Shown: positions 1 through 11,124 of the stretch, in pieces | Layout of the letters: every line of letters begins with the position of its first letter | Position numbering within the stretch: the stretch's first letter is position 1 | Source of the DNA: Microthyrium microscopicum | Lineage: Eukaryota > Ascomycota > Dothideomycetes > Microthyriales > Microthyriaceae | DNA: 64,000 nt | Direction: 5' to 3' | Assembly: GCA_010405405.1 (NCBI GenBank) | Contig: MU004244.1 | Span: 127,895-191,894, forward strand | Translations under genes and position numbers: made by a program | The notes under the pieces: model-generated | Database searches by the model: none | Told to the model about the DNA's origin: nothing | What the model saw: the letters and a program-made list of their open reading frames with translations, nothing else

Positions 1-3000
1 CAACTCCTGTTCCAATCCAAGTTTCTGTCAGACTCCGCACTAAACATGTGAAAGACCTGTTGCTTAAGCCCATCGCTCTTATCTTTTGGGCATAGCACAT
101 GTAACTCATTCTACCTCTTCTGCTATACACTAACCTCGCACTCAATTTATATCTTGGACCCTTTAATATCTCTATCCTCTTCTATTTTTTGCCACTTGAT
201 CAACCATACACTCGTCCACGGACAGGATGAATGGTTCGTTACTCTGTCTAAATTTCTAAAAAAAACTTCTAGAAGCACCAGACCGTCCATCGTGGTCAGG
301 ATATCCCCTCCAACTCACGCACGATATTCAAGCCAAGGCTATTATCCAATGAAAACCACATGTCAACTGTTCGCACGGCACTTGATATATTCCTCCCGAT
401 TTTCCGATCCACTAACAGGTAGCTTACCATTGAACATGTGTTGACCCCTACTCTAGGCTGTAGCTCGTAAATATTCAATCCTTTCCCCACGTGCATATCT
501 GGCCAATTACATATGCAACCCCATCTGAAAGGCCCATCTTGATTCTTCCTATAGCCCGCCCACATAATTTCTCCGCTTCGCTGTCTATCCGATATGCGAC
601 CCTTACTTGATTGCCGCGCAGAGTAGTTCATGCTATGTTTCATGATAGCTACCTACAAGCACGGTAATATGTGCATCTACTATGATCGATCAAAGACCAC
701 TTTGACGTCTGGGCTCGTGTATAATCGGGCCTATATAAATATGGCATCTTCCAGTCTTTGACATCTGACACGACTTGATCATCACGGGTATTTTTTGTCT
801 AGTCTGTTTGGTTGGTTTCCATAAGTTGTGCAAAGTGTGCCTTTTGCGATATCGGCATCTGCATACAGCCTCATTGTATCTTCAATACATACAGTACGGT
901 AGGATGTTAACTCGATGATCCAATGAATGGAAAAAATCACCGAAGCGCTTACCACATGTCCATCAATTCCAAAGCACGCCTCTCCGCCCGGTGCAAAAGA
1001 GCTCAATACATAGTCATGTGCTGTTTAGTTTCCGCTCACATGTATTCTCAACGCTCACCGTAACTTACCCAGTTCAGCCAGCTGACCCAGAACCGTCACT
1101 TTTTATTCTAGTCTCATGGCACGTTTCTATTCTAAAAGAGGACTTGTGTTGACAAAGTTCGCAAAAAGTTCCTAAAGTGCCCGAACCAATTCTCCATTGC
1201 TCGCTACAAGACATTGTGTTTGAAAAATATTCTGCATGTTTCTCGAAACTGTCAAATTGTTTCGCTATTGCGCAACTGGTTACGTATTCGGATATTTCTT
1301 ACAGTCTTATACAGTGCATGTAGATTCCACGTCCAGTATAATCGATCACTTTGAAGTCATGATCAAATTATGAAACACATCACGATAGTCTTCCGCAAAA
1401 GTCATGAATTGTCAAACCACGTGCTGAACCCTCTGTGTGAAAATCGTTGTCAAATTATATGAACGTGAACCAACTCCTTGGATCCGCCTTCCTAGTTTAC
1501 TTGACATGGTTTATCCTTTGAGTCGCGGAACCAAGGGTTCCGGAACCAAGGGTTCCGGACCCAAGAGCGCTGGATCGCATGCTGATCCTTTAGGACGTTG
1601 AAGATCCATGTTGTGAGCGGGCGCTAGAGCCGCCGTTCCATTTGGACATTCTTGGGAGATTTTGGAATGGGAAGATGGAGATTTTGAGATGGGAGTTGTG
1701 TTTGTATTTTTATCGAGTGAGACAGTGGCCCTCCAGGGGGATTTTATGTTCATGATGTGCTTTGAGGAGCTGCTTGGGTAACAAGGTAAAGAAAGTAAAT
1801 ATAAAGAAACGAGTAGACATCCTTTGATGTCTTGTAGTTCGTTTGTAGTGTTTTTTTGTTGGAATTGGTCTGAGTTTAGGCTCAAGTATAAATAAATATT
1901 CAAGTTTGTATTTGGGGTGAACTGTTCATTTGATCTATTTTACGGCATAAATACACAGGTAGTTGTAGTTGAGAGGTGTCGTTCTGTTGTGATAAGTCTA
2001 GAATGTTTTCAACTTTTTAAATATACGTAATGCTTTAACATTAATATCTATGAAGATCGTAAGATTACCGACAACCAAGTGAATCTTCGAAATAGAAAAA
2101 GTCTAGGATTTTGTTGATTTTCATGCCTATAATTCTCGAAGATAGAGCCTCCCGCTCAATCACCAAACTGGCCTTTGTATTACTTGATTTACATTGATAT
2201 GTCCATGGAAACATATTAGCTTACAGGTAGGCGGAGAAGATGGAATTCCTATTAAGAGGAAATATCAAACGCACCGTAATCTGGTTTTGACCAAGATGGC
2301 CAAAAGTGGACTGAAGCTTCACACATGAAGTTTTACTCTATTAAGCAATATTGCCTACGATTCACAAAGCCCCTCCATAATAATGTCGAAGTTTCTATAT
2401 TTAGTCTACTGTTGCAAAAATGCCAGTTTTTGTCCCTCCACCTTATCCAAGGACAATGACCAATAAACCCCATCAGGCTGAGCACAAGGCTGACGCAACC
2501 AGAACTTTACCTTTGGAGATACGAAGCACTCAACAAGCCATTCAAACTACCGAACTGCTCCAAAAAAATTTGCAAAAAGTTCACCACACATCTGAGCTAT
2601 GCTCTAAGATGTGTGGTTATGAAAATCAGACGATCTGATTTTGCGTTGCAAACGGGGCTTGAACCTGGAGGTTGTCATTGCCACATCGTTAGACTTGAGC
2701 AGGCGTTGTCTCTTAATTACGCATCGGGTTAGCTCCATTCCTCTTTCGAGGGAAGAAACACCGTCAATTGCCACCCTTATTTTGTACCTAAATGTGTTAG
2801 TAGATATCGAGAATTTGCAACAATGGCGTATATATATAAGATTCGGTGCTAATAACACTATGCTTGACATTAGTTGATACGAAGACGAATCCTCCGCGCT
2901 GAATTAGATTTATGGTTTGAAAGTGAAAATGAATATCGCTAGAGTTATCATTGGTATCTTTGTGAGAATGGTCATCTGGACAATATTCGTTTGGCAATAA

Positions 3001-3779
3001 GAAGAAACTACGTATTCATTGGATTTAGCTCTTGATGTTGCCTTGAATATCATGGAGTTCAATAAGTATCCACGGTCGCCGCCTCGCCATTTGCTTTTGA
3101 TTATATAAAGTTTTGAACTCCAGTGACAAGTCCAGGAAATTTTTGAGGCTAAGGTGTACTGCACAGTGCATTGGATGTTTGGAAAGTACTGAGAATGGTG
3201 ACATCCATGAACGTGGCAAAGAGGCATTTCTAGGACCTCAACCAGTGAAAACGTCTGGTGAAGGTGAGCTTGTGACGAAAAGTCCAGGCTTTCAATACAC
3301 AAAGCCAATGATGCTTGTTGCTGGTGTCTAGCGGTTCTGCGTTCGGTCATGTTTTACAGGCTTTCCGTCGGGCGTCAGCCTTCACTGAGACAGGCAAAAA
3401 GAAGTCCAATGGTTCGTGAGATTTCTCCTTCAAGGTCACATATTCGAAGTTATCGTGAAAAATCTTATATGTACATCAACGCTTGAAAACACACGCTTTT
3501 CTAATTTGACTGACTACCTGCGAAGGCTATACTAAAGCAAAGACCCCAGTATTTCCGTCCCCTTCAGTCCATGGTCAAACAACAAAGAGCACTCTCTCAT
3601 GAAGAGCGTCAACAGATCTGACAGTCAAGCAAACGTCGCCACCCAGCGAGAGTCCACCTCATGAATCTTGACCGCCGAACAGAGCAACCACACATATCCC
3701 GCGATGCAGTCAATATACCGTAGTGGCCTCTATTGAGAGACCATATCGGCTTTTCTGTTTTTCGCGGGTTATTTTTCTA
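1..3779. other. Intergenic, no gene recognised
   Basis: Only short open frames of about 60-146 codons occur, on both strands, with no recognisable domain and no coherent splicing. A perfect palindromic repeat sits at 1527-1556 and is listed separately. The right end is the 3' flank of the gene whose stop is at 3780. I see nothing else I can support. Confidence 0.6.
1527..1565. repeat. Palindromic tandem repeat
   Basis: The 15-bp palindrome GGAACC-AAG-GGTTCC occurs twice head to tail (1527-1541 and 1542-1556). A degenerate half copy (GGACCCAAG) follows to 1565. Each unit can fold on itself and the two units can also pair with each other. No gene is recognised around it, and its role is unknown. 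Confidence 0.85.
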
Positions 3780-6623
3780 TCAAATTTCTTCCTCTTCTTC
3801 CTCTTCCTTCTCGACCGCCCCCTTCTCTTGAAAAGCTTCGTCAACCATCGCCTCGTCTTCATCGCCATCTTCTGCAACTGCATCTGACACTTGATCGACT
3901 TAAGGTTAGTATTTGTATTCACTCATTGGCTCTAATGACTTACCTTGAGCAGCAGTAGCAGCATCCTCCATGTCATCGTCACCATCCTCATCATTATGAT
4001 CTTGCTTCTCTTCGACAGTGGCTTGTTGAGCGGTAGAACTTGCATTTATTGCTGTGAAGGTGGATAGCTGGCTGCTTGCATTTCCATTTCGGAGAGTAGA
4101 CAACGGGCCGCTTGCGTTGACAGGCTGAGCGATTGGCGGATGAACCTGTGCAATGAAACCTTGGTAATCATGATGCTGTACATGTGCATTGAGGAGCTGA
4201 GAGATAGGTGGTAGAGCTCGCGCAGCCATAATAGCTTGAGTGAGTGGAGTTTGGCATGGCATTCTCATAGTCTGAGTGACTAAAGGTTGGTTCTGCGCAT
4301 TGGTAGCTTGGAAGCCTGCTTGTTGAACATGCCTATTGTTGTGCTGAGAGACTGGTGGTTGATAGCGTGAATTGATAGCTTGAGCGACTGAAGGTTGGAG
4401 TCGCACTTTGTTGGCTTGGAAACCAGAAGATCGGTTCTGCGCGTTCAAAGTCTGCAAAGCAGTCATTTGGGCTTGTGCATTCATGGTGTTCAAGCCTGAT
4501 GGTGGGCCATACGTATTCATAAACTGCAAAGTTGGCGCCTGAGTTGGCGCAACAGGAGCTCGAGAAGCGGAGTATTGGATGTGTGGAATCATAGCCTTTT
4601 GACGTGCCTCCTCCATCTCTTTCTCCATCTTTTTCTTCAACTTGTCCGCTGCTACCCCGTCTTTACCGGCTTTACGCTTTCCCTCTTGAGTCGAAGATAT
4701 TCCAACAGAAGCCGCGACAGGAACAATTGAGCCTTTGTCACCCTTGGAAATAGTGCCTGCGCCACAGATACCTCTGATCCAGCCCCACTCTCGCCGACCT
4801 GGATGAGTTTTGGGCCACTTCACGCCGTTATCGTCGGAAGGCTCTTTGTCATGGCAAGCTAGCATGTGGGCTTGCATACCTGATACGAAGTTAGCTTGAT
4901 GCGTGTCGTAGCATTTTGAAAGGATACAGACACAGGGTGCTTCTTACCTTTAGGACCTTTGAAGAAGATTAGATGGTTTCCTGAAGTCGAGTGGATTCCC
5001 GCATTGGCTCCACCTAAAATCCGTCAGTCCACGTATCAAAGTTGGCGAGGGATGTGTTCAAACTTACACAATGGACACTTCAGAGTTTGTAACTTATCAT
5101 CGCCCAGATCAAAAACAGGGAGTTGGTCTATCGCGAGTTTTGAAGCATCAGGAATCGTTGTTTCATCATTTGGAATTGCTCGGGTTCGTGCGACAGGTTG
5201 AGGAGCTGCTTGAGCTGTAGTGCGAGAGCTTGATGCATGAGTGGCCACAGGACCCCCAACATGCTGTTGCTGAGCAGCGTTAACGGCGACTATAGGCGTA
5301 CCACACATAAATTGCATCGCTTGTACACTGGGCATAGGAAAGTTGTATTGCGGAGGACGATTTGGGGGCGTGAGATGAGTACCATATGTCGCTTGCATTT
5401 GTGGTAGAGGACCCGCAGTAACAGAAGGAGCCAGAGCCAGAGGACCCCGGCGAGCTGGCTCCGGAATAGCAGGTGCTGCAGATGCGAGAGTCTGACGAGC
5501 TGGAGCAGATTGAGACGGAGGCGCACGATGACGGCCAGTACGCGCTGCAGGCCGAACTAAAGCAGCGGCAGGAGCAGGAGCAGGAGCAAGGTTTTGATGG
5601 CGACCAGACCAGGCAAATTGAGAGGTAATTGCACCAGCGCCAAAAGTCACAAGTTGACCACCCGCAGGAGGCGGAACCTGTGAACGAGGAGCAGCTTTCT
5701 GACGAGGAGGAACCTGCGGATGAGGAGCAGTTTGCGAATGAGGGGCAGCGGGTAGAAGACTAGCAACATATGGACCTGGAGCAATCTGCGAACCTGGAGC
5801 AACATATAGACGAGGAGCATAATATGAACCAGAAGCAGCATACGGACCATGAGTAGCCTGCGAATGAGGAAGAGCATATGAACTAAGAGCAGTCCCCGGA
5901 TGATTAGCAGCAGGCTGACGAGACAAAGCTCGAGGTCCTGGTTGAGTCGCAGCCTGCGAATCGGAATTGTACGAAGGGTCCGTCAAAGCAGCATAAGTCA
6001 TAACCCGGCTTGCCAGATCGATTGGATCCGAGTTCAATGGGCCAGCTTCATGTAATGTTTCGTTATGGTTAGACTGACGAGTTTGACGTGGCGGTGCGAT
6101 TGAAGCTGTGGTAGGCAGATCTGGCGCAAAATCCGCGCGTTCGTAAGCGTATCTACCGTCCGCATCTCGCTGTTCAGCATGCTGAATTACATGACCATAT
6201 CGAGGCTGGATGGAGTTGTACGTCGAGGGCGCATCTGGGACTTCCGGATTGAGAATCGCAGAGAGAGAAATGTAGCCGGTGTACGGTACATAAGCTCGTT
6301 CTTGAATCACATTTGAGATTGCCGTAGGTGCATTTGCGTTGGTGACGTTGACGATAACGTTGTCAGAAGCTTGAGTACGAGTGACCGGTTTTTCTTGTCG
6401 GCGTTGATCTAGTTCTTCTTGATTGAGAGGGGATGCCGACGCAGGATCCATTTGAGTATTGGAGACTACAGGAGGATCTTCTCGACAGTCTATATTCAGT
6501 TTTAGTTTCAATATCTCCTTTGGTTGGCAGCGAGAACTTACCTTCTGCGCTATCTCCATGTTGCTTATCCATTTTTTGATGAGATGGAGGATCAACTTCC
6601 ATAGCATCTGGCGTATCGTCCAT
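3780..6623 (-). CDS. Low-complexity protein with Cx2C...Hx4H finger-like domain (copy A)
   Basis: Five-exon model: 6542-6623, 5068-6489, 4948-5013, 3944-4879 and 3780-3898. The total of 2625 nt is frame-consistent and encodes about 874 aa. The N-terminal half is rich in P, A, Q and S and carries about ten degenerate hexapeptide units around residues 250-320. Near residue 499 it has C-P-L-C-G-A-N-A, then F-F-K, M-x2-H-x4-H, P-S-D, P-K-x-H and W-I-R-x2-C-x3-T-I. This layout is shared residue for residue with the gene at 11125-13456, so a zinc-binding domain is likely (inference). The middle is Q/N-rich and the C-terminus is very acidic (a Glu run). The last acceptor is ambiguous: TAAG at 3899 or CAG 15 nt downstream, both in frame. 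I recognise no named family. A nuclear or chromatin role is only a guess from the composition. Confidence 0.8.
5670..5873 (-). repeat. Hexapeptide-encoding 18-bp degenerate tandem repeats
   Basis: Inside copy A, about eleven six-residue units follow one another. Their consensus is close to A-P-x-S/P-Q/Y-x (for example APGSQI, APGPYV, APHSQT, APHPQV, APRSQV). At DNA level this is an 18-bp minisatellite that keeps frame, so copy number could vary without breaking the gene. Confidence 0.75.
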
Positions 6624-7842
6624 TGTCTCAATGATTTACTTGAATGTAGCAAGAGCAATGTCCTTGGTCTATATTTGGTACGTCTGGAGGTCTGAGTATG
6701 ATGGATGTGTTCGTTTGATGCAGAGGAGAGTTCGAGCTGAGGATTTGATGGAAAGGACGGGAGGTTGAAGGTAAAAGCCAGTGAATGACAGCGACGGTAA
6801 GGTGAAGTTTGAAGGTCCTAGTCGAGTGAAGCTATGTCGACGCAATCTGTGACCTCAACCCAATGGCCACTACTTTTATCTAGATAGCCCCCGTAGAAAA
6901 TGCGGAGACATAAAGTCATCATGAGATACCTTGAAGGGAAGTGACTGGAGTGTTGGTTGTTTCTTGGCCATACTTTGGGTTTGGCAGTTTCGACATCAGT
7001 GTCAAGAGCACCAAAAAGATAATTCTAGACTCCCGGAAACAGAACTAAAAGATTTGCTAATTAGTATGACTTTGCACGCTGGTTTTGCAATGGTTGAATC
7101 AAGAATAGATTCATAATCATGACCTAGAGGATTTCGTTACTTCGAATCTCTTGAGCTTCTACTTTGTTGAGCCTCATCACGCAAAGATGATTGGTAGTCT
7201 GTAAAACAGTAGAAGTCAGGGAGCATAGCTATCTAAAGTTTGTACCTCGTAGATAATACACTTTTGGAACCTCAAAGTTCTTCTCAAAGCTACTTTATAT
7301 CCAGCTCTTTGATGGTCGCTATAGCCCCCTTGCCGCTATTTCTCAGGAACTAAGCATTGAGTCACTATCTATCTATTGCGCTTCTTGGCAAGCTGTGGAG
7401 ACCTATGGTGCCTCAGGTGCCTGTTCCGGGAACGTGATAGTCCTACAGACTTATATGTAGCCAGCCCCTTTAGAGCCACCTGGCGCGTCTTTATTCGGAC
7501 CTAGAGGCTCACCTGAATCTTATTTCGGGCCATGGAGGCCGATAGGTCAGGTCACCATTTCATCAATTTTGGTCGGGCGCGGGGAAAACCTCAATGCTAA
7601 GTCAAAATTGAAAAGACGATGCGGCCGATGCCATCCTAAATGACAAGCCTGTCCATTTCAATTCCCCATTGAGTATCATTTGAGGTATTCTTTTTTGGGA
7701 TAGGATGTTTGCGATTGACAAGTCTCAGGAAGACCATCCATGAAATCGTATTTGACAGATATATCTCTCATATATAAGGTACGGAGGAATGAACGCCACT
7801 CCAAAAACAGGAGGTGGCGTAACTAATGTGGCGCACCACGAT
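6624..7842. other. Intergenic, promoter side of copy A
   Basis: This is the upstream region of the minus-strand gene starting at 6623 and the left flank of the hAT element. Base composition is ordinary and CA/TG dinucleotides are not depleted, unlike the neighbouring element. No gene is recognised. Confidence 0.6.
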
Positions 7843-7850
7843 GTTTCTAA
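7843..7850. repeat. Left 8-bp target-site duplication of hAT element
   Basis: GTTTCTAA at 7843-7850 is repeated exactly at 10494-10501, immediately outside the terminal inverted repeats. An 8-bp duplication is the hallmark of hAT transposition. Confidence 0.88.
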
Positions 7851-10493
7851 TAGTGATGCAGTATTTCTCACTTGATCGGTTATACTACGAACGCCGTTAA
7901 ACTACCGTAATTAACACGTTTAACTTCTACTACTAGTTTAACTACATCTAATTAGTATAAATAACTGCTTATAGCATTAAAACCTATAATCATTACTAGT
8001 TTAGGGTTAGCGCACTAAAATTAATCTTAAAGTTTAGGATCTAACTTTAACCTAAACTACTAAAGAATCTAATAGTTTTTAATTATTAAGCACTCTATAA
8101 CTATAGCTTAAACTATAATAATTTTTAGATATACGTGTTCTTTTTATTTAGCTCTTTATAATAATATACGTTTTAAATTTAATAAGAGGTTTTTAATAAG
8201 TCTAATTTACCTCTAAAAATACTATAATATTTAATCCTTTTTTAATAGTTACTATACTATTTCTTTACTAAAAATGGCTCTAAGAAGGCTAAATCGAACA
8301 AAACGGCGAAAGTAAGAGATTCTTCTTTACTAAAATATGCTTCCTTATTAAGATCTAACAAAATTACTAGAATTTACTTATAAATACTATCCTTAAACGT
8401 ATTTTTATAATATAGAGTATATAGAGCAATATTTAATTTAGGAAGGGCATATTTAACGTCTTATAGTTCCTACTACTCCCTCTTAGTTAAATATAGCTAA
8501 TTTACGTATATAAATGCGAATTAAATAGGATTACTACTATATATAATAAATAATAAAAGAAGAGCTTCCTATAAGTATATTTAATAAATCTTACTATTAA
8601 ATAACCTATAAACACGAAGTTAAATCTATAAGATTAGCTAGAATATTAAATTACTTACCTTTATAAAGAGGCTAGATACTAAATTTAGTTAAAGACATCT
8701 ACAACGAAGATCTTCTACTACTTTAAGAGGTACTATAAAATTAGCCTCTTCTTAACTTCTTATTAGATAAAAGTATTAATAAAGCTAATTATTAAATAGC
8801 TAATTTCTATATTATTATACCTACTTTAGGTTCCTTCTATTTTAAAATCGTTAATTTAGGTAGAGTATATTTAATAGCTTTAGCTATAGCCTACCTCTTA
8901 TTAGATACTTTTTACTATTAGACGAAAGAAAATCTTTTACGTATTAATTTAATTATTTTAGATACGTATCCTACTATACGTACAGTTTAAAATATACTTA
9001 AAAAATACCTAGAATAGGCCTTTAAGAAGTACTTAATAATACTATACGATTCTTATAGTCTTTAGCTTCTAATTAAGGATATTTTAGGTAATATTCCCTT
9101 TCTAAAAAGTACTTAGAATTAAATTTAAGAGATAGCAACCTAGTTTAGATCTAGGCCCTTATACTTTAGTATACTTTAAGATATTTAACAATATTAACTT
9201 AGTAAGACGTACAGAATAGGATTATTAGTAATTACTTATTAAGGAACCTAATTTAATCTAGTTTAATTACTAGAACGTAGTAAAATAGCTATAGATTCTT
9301 TTATAAAAACTATTAAAGTTCTTAGAGACACTAGAGCTATTAAAAATAAGAATAAGATTATATTTAATACTATAAAGAATCTACTCTTTTAGAGGAACTA
9401 TAGATTCCTATCTTATATCCTAAAGCCTATATATAACGCTTAGGTTTAATTAAAAGGGCTATAGTATTACTTAGGTAAAGTAATAAAGGACTAGTCTTCT
9501 ATTAGAACTACCTAGTAAGATCTTTATAAAGAATACTCTAAGATAGACAATATCACTAGTATTTAAGCTAAACTTCTCTATTTATTAGAAGAATAATAAA
9601 ATCTTTAAATTATAGACGATATTAATCTAGCACACGCTCTAGATCCTTTAATAGTTATTAAAACATTAGTTTTATAGTAATATGCTATAGTATTTTAAGC
9701 TCTAAGGAATTAATTTAAAGCACGTCTTAGTACCTCTAAAGAAGAGAGAGATAAAGCTAAGGAAGAGATCTTACTTATTAGTAATAAATTCTATATTTTT
9801 AGACTTTAAATAGGAGTATTTTTAATATCTTTAGATAGTACTAAAGCTTAGGATTACTAAAAACTATTACATTTTTAGGAATATCTTTAAATAGTAGTTC
9901 TAAAGCTCTTTAACATTACGATTAGGCTATTTAAAACTATAGCTAATTCTATACTATTAAAAAGAGCGTTTTTAATAGTTAATTAGATTTAGAACCCTTA
10001 ATAAACAAGATTAACTAGTAAGTAAGTAAATATGCTAGTTTTTAGCTTTATAAACAATAAAAAGCTTAATTAGTTAGTAGTACAATTAGGACTATATTAC
10101 ATTAGTAGTTTGCTATTTATACTACGCTATTAGTATAATTTAGATCTACTTAAAGTTAAAGATTTTAATAATCACTTCTTTAAGCGTTAGTTATTAAATC
10201 TTATTATAGTAAAAAAGGAAGAAAATATTAAGATAATAAAACGTACTATTAAAGAGAGTACTTAATAGGCTATAGTAGGGGCTACGAATTATATTCGCGA
10301 GTTATAGAGAGAAACTTAAGGTTTAGATAAAGAATTATAGCTATTTTATAACACCAAAAGTTATATAGAAAGTAATTTAATTTGGCTTCAAAATAATCGT
10401 GTTTTTAGCTATTGATGTTGCTAAACGCTGATTAGATGTTAAGGGCTTGGCGGTAGAGTTGGTTAAACACCCTCTACCGATCGCGCATCACTA
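7851..10493 (+). mobile_element. Complete hAT-family DNA transposon, RIP-inactivated (2643 bp)
   Basis: The termini are inverted TAGTGATGC (7851-7859) and GCATCACTA (10485-10493), fitting the hAT end consensus YARNG (TAGTG), and 8-bp duplications GTTTCTAA lie outside. From about 7,900 to 10,380 the DNA is very AT-rich and CA and TG dinucleotides are nearly absent, while CG, CC and CT survive. That is the CpA-to-TpA pattern of RIP. Both ends and the duplication are intact and no second insertion is visible. The element lies between two paralogous genes on the minus strand. It is presumably immobile because its own transposase is full of stops. Confidence 0.88.
8274..10415 (+). pseudogene. hAT transposase relic with many RIP stop codons
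   Basis: One plus-strand frame starting at ATG 8274 and closing with TGA at 10413-10415 spans 714 codons, close to the usual hAT transposase length. Almost all interior stops in the parts I read are TAG or TAA where CAG, CAA or TGG is expected. At 9045-9086 the frame reads Y-D-S-Y-S-L-stop-L-L-I-K-D-I-L. With RIP undone at the first Y (C) and second Y (H), this resembles the hAT 'C..H.L.LL.KDI' block. The tail around 10,240-10,360 is in the same frame and looks like a helical C-terminus. The exact start is uncertain. Confidence 0.72.
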
Positions 10494-10501
10494 GTTTCTA
10501 A
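10494..10501. repeat. Right 8-bp target-site duplication of hAT element
   Basis: GTTTCTAA directly follows the right inverted repeat and matches the copy at 7843-7850. Confidence 0.88.
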
Positions 10502-11124
10502 GGTTGGGCGATAAGAGAAGACCCTTGACTGTTTTTGTCGTCAAGTCAAGCTCTCGACAAACAAGTTTGTGAACAAGTAATTTTTAGAGATATTCTAACT
10601 GTCAGCTGTCGTTTGGCGGGCAACCCAAAATGATGCGACATGGCGGGTACATAAAACCTGAGGCCCAGTCATCGCAACTCATTCTTGCCAGATGGATCGC
10701 ACCACTTTCTCACAAGTTTGCCAAGTTCAAGCGAACTTGGTATATCTATGCACCAACTCTATTAACTCTCTGTAAGCATGATTCCGACGCACGGCAAAAC
10801 CATGAGTCCAGCGCCAATAACTGCACTAAGGACTGCTAGACTCATCCCGTTGAGACAAATACATTGATACAAAAGTGGCCCACAGAGGGTTTTTTAGGTT
10901 TCTCTCGTACATCTTCCAGCTTTTTCCTAGATATCTCTTCCAAGCCTTTCTTGGAGCCTCTGTCATTACTTTCTTATGATCTCGCTCACTCTTCTTGCAC
11001 GCACTATTATAGTCTCTCCTCACACCGTCAGTTACTGCTTCGCGTAAAAGCTTTGTCATCCATTCATAGCTGCCTCAGCATCGGTGGTCTCCATGAACAC
11101 TAGACCTCATGGTTCTTGAATCAT
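10502..11124. other. Intergenic, 3' flank of copy B
   Basis: This stretch of ordinary composition lies between the transposon and the stop codon of the gene ending at 11125. Only short open frames occur here and none is convincing. Confidence 0.6.

Noticed and set aside
2645-2740. tRNA-like stretch on the minus strand (GGTTCAAGCC box)
   Set aside because: A B-box-like sequence is present but the T-stem has two mismatches, no A-box fits at the right distance, and the acceptor ends do not pair.
2910-3350. 146-codon minus-strand frame
   Set aside because: Composition looks random and overlapping frames on both strands are similar in length; no domain or splice pattern.
7851-10493. Tc1/mariner element with a TA duplication
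   Set aside because: The ends also read as TA plus inverted GTGATGC. The longer exact 8-bp duplication, TAGTG ends and hAT-like transposase block fit hAT better.
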